Positions 1 to 4,928 of a stretch of DNA of 6,441 nucleotides are shown here, in pieces (the stretch's first letter is position 1; each line of letters starts with the position of its first letter). Source of the DNA: Thermoplasmata archaeon (lineage in GTDB: Archaea; Thermoplasmatota; Thermoplasmata; UBA10834; DTMW01); NCBI GenBank assembly GCA_029858465.1, contig JAOUEZ010000075.1, positions 1 to 6,441 on the forward strand, written 5' to 3'. A model generated the notes under the pieces. The model had not been told where the DNA came from. It saw only the letters and a list, made by a program, of their open reading frames with translations, and did not search any database. The position numbers were made by a program, and so were the translations under genes.

Positions 1-7
1 CCACAAT

Positions 8-35
8 CATATTGTAAAAATGGGCATTCAATATG
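8..35 (-). terminator. Possible 3' stem-loop after the GAF-like gene
   Basis: A perfect 7-bp inverted repeat (CATATTG at 8-14 and CAATATG at 29-35) flanks a 14-nt loop and begins two bases past the stop codon of the minus-strand gene ending at 38. Read on the minus strand, the loop contains a run of five T. Archaeal termination depends mainly on T-tracts, so this could mark the transcript 3' end. The arms are AT-rich and the T-run is short and inside the loop, so chance is quite possible. Confidence 0.2.
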
Positions 36-37
36 CA

Positions 38-691
38 TTACAATTTTTTTCTGCGGGAGGCTGACAACTTCTCATGTTTGATTGCGACACCCAATAAGGC
101 GGAGAATAATTCAAGCCATTTGATGTGCTCTCTCGGCGGGAAAGTGCCATTCTGAGGATTTCCTAGTTCGATCCATCCCAGCATATCGTCCTTACTGCCG
201 TAGATGTAAATATCAATGTAATCCCCTTCTATCATTTCTGTCGGAGCCTTTCTTCCCGAGCCTAGTACTAGCGGCCGATTGTACGAGAGCTCCTCTTCGC
301 CAACCTTGTAAGGCTTGCTCTCCGAAAGACAGAACTCCGAATATTTTGTGACAGCTACCCCTGGGTACTCCTTGGATTCAGTCATCTGCTTTTTATCGTA
401 CGCTATTTCCCGCAGCTTCTTCTCAGCATCTTTTGTGAGTCCCACGAATGCCTCGTATCGGAAAAGGCCATCACCCCCTCTCAAACCAATAGTCACTTCA
501 TTGAAATCGAAAATCCGGTGAATCGATTTTGCCGCATTGTTCAACAAAGATTGCAGCGTAGTTTCGTCATGTGTATCGAATATGAACCTCATGACGCGTT
601 CCAGTATTTCCTCCGTTCCCGATTCGGGTATTCGCTGATATCGCTTCCGTATTAAATTAGCTGTCTCTCTAGTAATACCAGAATTTTCCAT
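38..691 (-). CDS. Small GAF-like sensor domain protein, function unknown
   Basis: This encodes a soluble 217-residue protein with no signal peptide or membrane segment. An N-terminal helical part (about 1-45, with the basic 'LIRKRYQRIPE' at 13-23) leads into a region of about 46-208 with the alternating helix/strand pattern of a GAF domain: a helix 'LLNNAAKSIHRIF', a strand 'EVTIGLR' (65-71), a variable middle, then 'YIDIYIYG' (158-165), 'LGWIELGNP' (171-179) and a closing helix 'IKWLELFSALLGVAI' (190-204). GAF domains bind small ligands or mediate dimerisation; no ligand can be assigned and no output domain (kinase, DNA-binding, cyclase) is attached. The reading frame is open up to an ATG at 790, but the extra 33 residues look unlike the rest (AT-rich codons, no domain character), so I start at the ATG at 691. 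No Shine-Dalgarno precedes either start. It is transcribed divergently from the methionine synthase gene. The fold assignment is by eye. Confidence 0.75.
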   Translation of the reverse strand: MENSGITRETANLIRKRYQRIPESGTEEILERVMRFIFDTHDETTLQSLLNNAAKSIHRIFDFNEVTIGLRGGDGLFRYEAFVGLTKDAEKKLREIAYDKKQMTESKEYPGVAVTKYSEFCLSESKPYKVGEEELSYNRPLVLGSGRKAPTEMIEGDYIDIYIYGSKDDMLGWIELGNPQNGTFPPREHIKWLELFSALLGVAIKHEKLSASRRKKL

Positions 692-726
692 AACTGCGGC
701 ACGCTCTGCCACAAATAGATTTCGAG

Positions 727-734
727 GTATATTT
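727..734 (-). promoter_or_regulatory. TATA-like element for the GAF-like gene
   Basis: On the minus strand this reads AAATATAC, about 40 nt upstream of the ATG at 691. Normal archaeal spacing would put transcription start roughly 12-16 nt before that ATG, which fits the shorter start and would exclude the ATG at 790. The match is weak and no Shine-Dalgarno is present in the implied leader. Confidence 0.25.
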
Positions 735-858
735 GTTCTTATCGGAATTCTTCTCAAGCATGAGAAAGATAGAATTGTGTATAACATCATTTATTCGAAA
801 ATCTGAGAGTGTGTTCAAACCCCTAATTCCTCAATATTCTCTACAGGCTCGCAAAGGG

Positions 859-866
859 TTAAGTAT
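859..866 (+). promoter_or_regulatory. TATA-like element for the methionine synthase gene
   Basis: TTAAGTAT is centred about 30 nt before the ATG at 893. An archaeal TATA box sits about 26-27 nt before the transcription start, so the mRNA would be leaderless or nearly so. This agrees with the absence of a Shine-Dalgarno sequence before the ATG. It lies in the divergent gap shared with the GAF-like gene. Confidence 0.4.
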
Positions 867-892
867 CATCCATTGTTTGCAATCTGCTCGTC

Positions 893-1891
893 ATGAGAAT
901 ACCGAGGACCGTTATCGGAAGCTTCCCCAAGCTCAGGGATGATGATATCGAGGCGATAGATGCAGTGATAGCTCTTCAGAAAAAATTCGGGGTCGATATT
1001 TTCACGGACGGCGAGCAGAGAGGGGACATGATCATCTATCTCGCCCGCGCGATTCCCGGCCTGTCGGTCGAAAACAAAATGCCGATAGTATCCGGGAAGG
1101 TATCGCCTCCCGAGGATCCGAGAGAGGTTCACAAAGTCGCTGATTATTTCATGCTTCGCAAGAAGTATCCGGATATCAAATTCAAAGTCACACTGACGGG
1201 TCCGACGACCTTGGCAATAAGCTGCGGAAGCAAGAAATTGAGCAAGGATTACAGGAGCTATGTAGACTTCAAGCTCACGGAAGATATCGCTTATGCGATC
1301 AAAGAGATAGTGCGTCCTCTGAGAGAGGCAAAGGCGTTTGTGCAGATAGATGAGCCGATCCTCTCACAGGGTTTCAGGGACCTCAAGGAGCGAATCAGGC
1401 TCATGGACTTGATCCTCGAAGGTTGCGATCCGAATCTCTGCTCCACGCATGTCTGTGGATGGCTGGGAAGGCAGCCTGTGCTTCAGGAGCTTTCAAAGCT
1501 GGAAAACCTGACCGTGCTGAGCCATGCCTTTTCCGCAGGTGAAGAGATTAAAAATTTCGATCTCCTCGACCGGGCGCTCTTCGAAGACAACGGGAAAAAA
1601 TTGGGGGCGGGAGTGATATCCGTATCACCAATAGGTGCCGAGGATATTGAACGTCCCGAGAAAGTCTCGGAAAGACTCGCATCGATGGTCAAGAAAATGG
1701 GGATTGAGAACATCGCGTATTCGCATCCCGATTGCGGTTTGGGAGCAACAAGGAGGGAGTTCGTAGAAGGCATTCTCGAGAGCTTCTACAAGGGAACCGA
1801 ATTATACGGTAGCTCGGGCAAAGATCCCGGAACCCCTCCTCAAAGAAAATGTGCCGGAAAACGCACAAAACCTCCCGAGTTTTCGATTTAA
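893..1891 (+). CDS. metE: Core MetE-type cobalamin-independent methionine synthase homologue
   Basis: The product (332 residues) corresponds to the C-terminal catalytic TIM-barrel of MetE, as in archaeal 'core' enzymes of about 310 residues that methylate homocysteine to methionine; the studied archaeal member uses methylcobalamin as donor. Visible motifs: 'VIGSFP' (7-12), 'TDGEQRGDM' (38-46), 'TGPTT' (102-106), 'QIDEP' (151-155, with the homocysteine-binding Asp153), 'STHVCG' (184-189, zinc ligands His186 and Cys188) and 'PDCGL' (279-283, zinc ligand Cys281). The usual third ligand Glu in an 'L-x-H-E-F' context appears as 'LSHAF' (209-213), so Ala212 replaces it by my alignment from memory. 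The catalytic His of full-length MetE ('HSP') is absent, which is usual in the archaeal branch. Residues after about 305 form a basic, Pro/Gly-rich tail that I do not expect in the family. The ATG start places the first conserved motif at the normal distance. A related methyltransferase of different substrate is possible, because this superfamily is broad. Confidence 0.85.
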   Translation: MRIPRTVIGSFPKLRDDDIEAIDAVIALQKKFGVDIFTDGEQRGDMIIYLARAIPGLSVENKMPIVSGKVSPPEDPREVHKVADYFMLRKKYPDIKFKVTLTGPTTLAISCGSKKLSKDYRSYVDFKLTEDIAYAIKEIVRPLREAKAFVQIDEPILSQGFRDLKERIRLMDLILEGCDPNLCSTHVCGWLGRQPVLQELSKLENLTVLSHAFSAGEEIKNFDLLDRALFEDNGKKLGAGVISVSPIGAEDIERPEKVSERLASMVKKMGIENIAYSHPDCGLGATRREFVEGILESFYKGTELYGSSGKDPGTPPQRKCAGKRTKPPEFSI

Positions 1892-1900
1892 AATCTAATC

Positions 1901-1906
1901 TTTTTT
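1901..1906 (+). terminator. T6 tract after the methionine synthase gene
   Basis: A run of six T begins 9 nt past the TAA stop, without a clear preceding hairpin. A bare T-tract downstream of a gene is the usual form of an archaeal intrinsic terminator. The tract is short, so efficiency is uncertain. Confidence 0.35.
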
Positions 1907-1919
1907 AGCCACATTGACA

Positions 1920-1934
1920 GTATTAAAATAATAC
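1920..1934 (+). promoter_or_regulatory. AT-rich perfect inverted repeat, possible distal TATA element
   Basis: GTATTA-AAA-TAATAC is a perfect 6-bp inverted repeat with a 3-nt centre, containing the TATA-like string TTAAAATAA (1923-1931). If it is a TATA box, transcription would start near 1954 and the message for the downstream regulator would carry a leader of over 100 nt. It could instead be an operator or a chance AT-rich palindrome. Confidence 0.25.
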
Positions 1935-2023
1935 AAACCGTTTGATATTGTGCTTTGATGGCTCATGATTGTCTCTATTCGATGAATCTAACACATATGA
2001 AAAGGCATTTTCGTCTCTAACGA

Positions 2024-2036
2024 CTGCATGTTGCAG
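2024..2036. repeat. Short inverted repeat next to the proximal promoter
   Basis: CTGCA-TGT-TGCAG is a perfect 5-bp inverted repeat ending 4 nt before the TATA-like element at 2041-2050. The position, beside the box and overlapping where the TFB recognition element lies, is where an archaeal activator or repressor could bind. The winged-helix protein encoded just downstream is one candidate. The arms are short, so chance is a serious alternative. Confidence 0.2.
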
Positions 2037-2040
2037 ATGC

Positions 2041-2050
2041 AATTAAATAA
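2041..2050 (+). promoter_or_regulatory. Proximal TATA-like element for the STAND regulator
   Basis: AATTAAATAA, with its core TTAAATAA centred near 2046-2047, predicts a transcription start at about 2073-2074. That coincides with the second in-frame ATG (2074) rather than the first (2065). The implied transcript is leaderless, matching the lack of a Shine-Dalgarno sequence. Confidence 0.4.
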
Positions 2051-2073
2051 CACAATTCTCGGTAATGGGGACA

Positions 2074-4347
2074 ATGACGCAATCGCTCACGGTGGCGGAA
2101 AGGATCCTCTACCATCTTTATCAGTACATCAAATTGGAGGACAAGTATGAGGCTCCGTTCGATGTCACGCAAGACGGGATTGCACAATCTTGCGGCATAT
2201 CAAGAGCGCATGCCGCCATCGAGCTCAAGAAGCTAAAGGATGGCGGCCAGATTTTAGAAAAACTCTCTCATGTGAGGAAGGCGAAAAGCCGGCGCAAGGT
2301 CTACTTCCTCACGCAGGAAGGCAAGGCAAAAGCAAACAAGATAGTTGAATATGTCAGGATCGAGAAAATATCCACGGACGTCGACTCATCGAGGATCTCA
2401 CAGGGCAGTGGTCCTGCGAGAAAGCTGAGGCGTCATATATCCGCAATTCCCCAGCTCAAGCAGTTCTTCGGCCGAGAAGATGAGCTCTCCATGCTCCGCG
2501 CATGTTCCGATGATGATTCAATTGATTTGATAAGCGTCGTAGGGCTTGGCGGTATCGGAAAAACAACACTACTGGCCAAATACGCGAAGGAGTCTAAATC
2601 CAGCATCTTCTGGTTCACTCTAAACGAGTGGGAAACCGAGATTTCCCTTCTCAAGGCGCTTTCAACGTTCCTTGATGAGACGGGAGACAGTCGTCTATCC
2701 AATTATTTGAAGTCCGATCGGGTTGATTTGGGCGAGGTCGGCTATTTGTTGGCAGAATCGTTGAGCGAAAATCGACGCATTCTGATGATCGATGATTTCG
2801 ACAAGGCTCCCCGCCTCGAGCATATCGTGAAAATGATAATTCTGAACGCTGGACCAAACAAAACCGCAATATCTTCCGAGAGTAAGCCTGAATTGTTGGA
2901 CGAAATGCTGAGAGCAGGCAAAAATGTCAAGGAGATCACACTGGGCGGAATCGATGAGAATGCAGCCCTTGAGATACTCAAATCAAGAGGAATCACTGGA
3001 GAGATTGCAGAGACCATTGCTAAAATGACAGACTATCATCCGCTATTATTGAACTTCATTACGCCTAATGATGAGATTGCCGCGAAGCAGGAGATGACAA
3101 ATTTCGTCAAGAAGACTCTCCTCAAAGAAATATCCGACAACGACATTTCCGTCATAGAAAAATGTTCCGTCCTGCGCAGACCCTTCCTCGCCGAGTATCT
3201 GTTAAAGGATGAGAGACATGTCCTCCGATTGCCAATCTTCTATCATATTTCTGGCAATCATGTGATGCATGAGATAGTCCGCAGAATCGTATACGATCAA
3301 ATATCCACGGAGGACCGCAGAGAAAATCACAGCCGGGCTGCAGATTTCTATCTCGAGGAGCGGAATCTGGCCGAGAGATTATTTCATCTGATCCTCTCTG
3401 GTAGATATATTGAATCGGAGATGCTGATTCATTCTCATTCGGACGAATTGCTGGTCGCCGAATCGCCGAAGAATCTCCTAGATGAAATCGGGCTGATCCC
3501 TCCCCGTATCTCAAAATATGCCGCATCTGTCAGAATTCTCGCGGCTAGAGCATCAGCGCTATCCGGTGATGAAAAAGGCGCAGTAGAAAGTCTGAAGGCA
3601 CTAGCCAAATCGGAAACAGGGGATCAGAAATCGGAGGTGCTTCTCGAGCTTGCAAATAGGCCGATTGACAGGAGATATAGGAAGAGACTCTTCAACGATT
3701 TGAACGACATAATGGTCACCGACGGGATATCCCCTAGACAGAAATCGAAGATCGCGCTTTCGCTTGCAAACATGAAGTTCGCAGATGGCGATATCGGCGC
3801 TTGTGATCAATACATCTCCTCAGGTCTGACAAATGCTGCGAATTCCTTCTCTTTGGATACGGTGTCATCTCTTAATCGCCTTCGGGCAAATGTGCTCATC
3901 TTCAAAGAGAAATATCCTGAGGCGATTGATTTTCTCTCACAGACGGCTCCAAGCTTCAACGGGCAATTCCGCCCTGTCTATCACCGCTTACTGGCCAGGG
4001 CTCTTGCGGAGATGGGCAAGATAGACGAGGCCTTGGCGAATCTTCAATCCGGGATTGAGGTTGCGGAAGGGAACGGCCTATTCAAAGATCTGGCAGACCT
4101 CCTGCTCGAGTTCGGCGCTATCAAATTAGCATCCAAAGAACTTGACGGCGCCGCAGAATCCTGCTATCGATGCATCGAGGTCGCATCATCTCTTGAGGAC
4201 AAAAGCATCCTCGGATTGGCCTACTTGAATCTCGCACAGATAGAAGCCGAGAGAGGGAATCAAAAAGAAGCGGATGAGAACCGTGAGATGTCTCGGAAGC
4301 TGGCCATAGACGATGGCATGCCCGAGTCAATCACGCATCATCGGTAG
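2074..4347 (+). CDS. Winged-helix / STAND NTPase / TPR signal-transduction regulator
   Basis: A multidomain cytoplasmic protein of 757 residues. Residues 1-95 are a winged helix-turn-helix (helix pair around 'QDGIAQSCGISRAHAAIELKK', then a basic wing around 'KAKSRRKVYFLT'). After a linker, 'FFGREDEL' (131-138) opens a STAND-type P-loop NTPase: Walker A 'GLGGIGKTT' (157-165, Lys163), Walker B 'RILMIDD' (235-241, Asp240/241), 'LGGIDENAALEIL' (290-302) and 'HPLLL' (322-326), resembling the GxP segment of NB-ARC/MalT-like modules. A helical arm with 'HEIVRR' (399-404) follows. From about 480 to 745 there are roughly six TPR-like helix pairs, clearest near 633-666 and 710-744. STAND proteins are NTP-dependent switches in which the repeat domain senses a ligand or partner; with a DNA-binding N-terminus, a MalT-like transcription regulator is the likeliest role, and the signal is unknown. 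An anti-phage STAND role is less likely, since no effector domain is present. I prefer the ATG at 2074 because the TATA-like box fits it; an in-frame ATG at 2065 adds three residues. The 3' end overlaps the convergent neighbour by 17 bp. Confidence 0.85.
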   Translation: MTQSLTVAERILYHLYQYIKLEDKYEAPFDVTQDGIAQSCGISRAHAAIELKKLKDGGQILEKLSHVRKAKSRRKVYFLTQEGKAKANKIVEYVRIEKISTDVDSSRISQGSGPARKLRRHISAIPQLKQFFGREDELSMLRACSDDDSIDLISVVGLGGIGKTTLLAKYAKESKSSIFWFTLNEWETEISLLKALSTFLDETGDSRLSNYLKSDRVDLGEVGYLLAESLSENRRILMIDDFDKAPRLEHIVKMIILNAGPNKTAISSESKPELLDEMLRAGKNVKEITLGGIDENAALEILKSRGITGEIAETIAKMTDYHPLLLNFITPNDEIAAKQEMTNFVKKTLLKEISDNDISVIEKCSVLRRPFLAEYLLKDERHVLRLPIFYHISGNHVMHEIVRRIVYDQISTEDRRENHSRAADFYLEERNLAERLFHLILSGRYIESEMLIHSHSDELLVAESPKNLLDEIGLIPPRISKYAASVRILAARASALSGDEKGAVESLKALAKSETGDQKSEVLLELANRPIDRRYRKRLFNDLNDIMVTDGISPRQKSKIALSLANMKFADGDIGACDQYISSGLTNAANSFSLDTVSSLNRLRANVLIFKEKYPEAIDFLSQTAPSFNGQFRPVYHRLLARALAEMGKIDEALANLQSGIEVAEGNGLFKDLADLLLEFGAIKLASKELDGAAESCYRCIEVASSLEDKSILGLAYLNLAQIEAERGNQKEADENREMSRKLAIDDGMPESITHHR

Positions 4348-4918
4348 GTTCCGAGACGATTTCCTTCTTCGGGACGGCGATCAGATTCGAAATAAATATT
4401 GCGCCTGCTGCCGCTGCGATGATCCCAGTGATGAATCGGATTTCATTTGTAGATTCATAGGCCGTGAGTTCTTGCAGCGCAGCGTCGACCACCAACGGGA
4501 TGACTAATATCAGGAGCCATTGCCATCTCATCGGGATAACGATGAATAATGCGATTACAAATCCGATGACCGCGCCGGCGAATATTCCCACATCTCTCGC
4601 GCAGAAAGGCATTTGATTGTCGTTCAGGAAATACGATCTTTCCTTGAGCTGGTGGCAGTTGATGTCGCCCATCCAATATACGAGCCAAGCCACAGGATTT
4701 ATCCCGTCTATCTTGTCAAGATTGTCGACCGTCAATACGGAGCCGGAGAGGTCGTCCAACTGTCCCGCTGGAACCAGGAAAGGGCTGAGGATTATCAGGA
4801 ATAAGGCCGTTCCGAATAATGCGCAGATTATCGCGATGTGAAGATCGAATCCGAGTCGAAACCTTAGTTGCACGAAAGACCAACTCTCAAGCTGTGATGA
4901 TAATGATTCCGCTTTCAC
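4331..4918 (-). CDS. DUF2085-family integral membrane protein
   Basis: A 195-residue protein with about four hydrophobic segments (about 26-48, 111-129, 132-149 and 160-180). Between the first and second lies the signature I recognise from DUF2085: 'CHQLKERSYFLNDNQMPFC' (88-106) followed by 'ARDVGIFAG'. Later come 'IPLVVDAALQ' (140-149) and 'ESTNEIRFITG' (155-165), also family hallmarks. The His and two Cys near the membrane suggest metal or redox chemistry, but the family's function is unknown. Where many members have C-A-R-C, this one reads C-A-R-D, so one of the usual Cys is missing. The start is GTG at 4918; the frame upstream has a stop and no better start, and an in-frame GTG at residue 16 is the only near alternative. 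There is no Shine-Dalgarno. It lies 10 bp after the pheS stop on the same strand, so co-transcription is likely. Its last 17 bp overlap the convergent STAND gene. Confidence 0.85.
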   Translation of the reverse strand: MKAESLSSQLESWSFVQLRFRLGFDLHIAIICALFGTALFLIILSPFLVPAGQLDDLSGSVLTVDNLDKIDGINPVAWLVYWMGDINCHQLKERSYFLNDNQMPFCARDVGIFAGAVIGFVIALFIVIPMRWQWLLILVIPLVVDAALQELTAYESTNEIRFITGIIAAAAGAIFISNLIAVPKKEIVSEPTDDA

Positions 4919-4928
4919 AAAAAGGCAT

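Noticed and set aside
692..790. Upstream extension of the GAF-like gene to the ATG at 790
   Set aside because: The added 33 residues look unlike the rest, are encoded by AT-rich sequence, contain the TATA-like element at 727-734 and have no start signal of their own; it remains an alternative start.
2000..2009. AAAAGGCATT, also present at 4920-4929
   Set aside because: A 10-base match in AT-rich sequence with no shared context; most likely chance.
3152..3526. Open minus-strand frame of 124 codons inside the STAND gene
   Set aside because: It is a shadow of the coding strand, with no domain character and no promoter or start signal.
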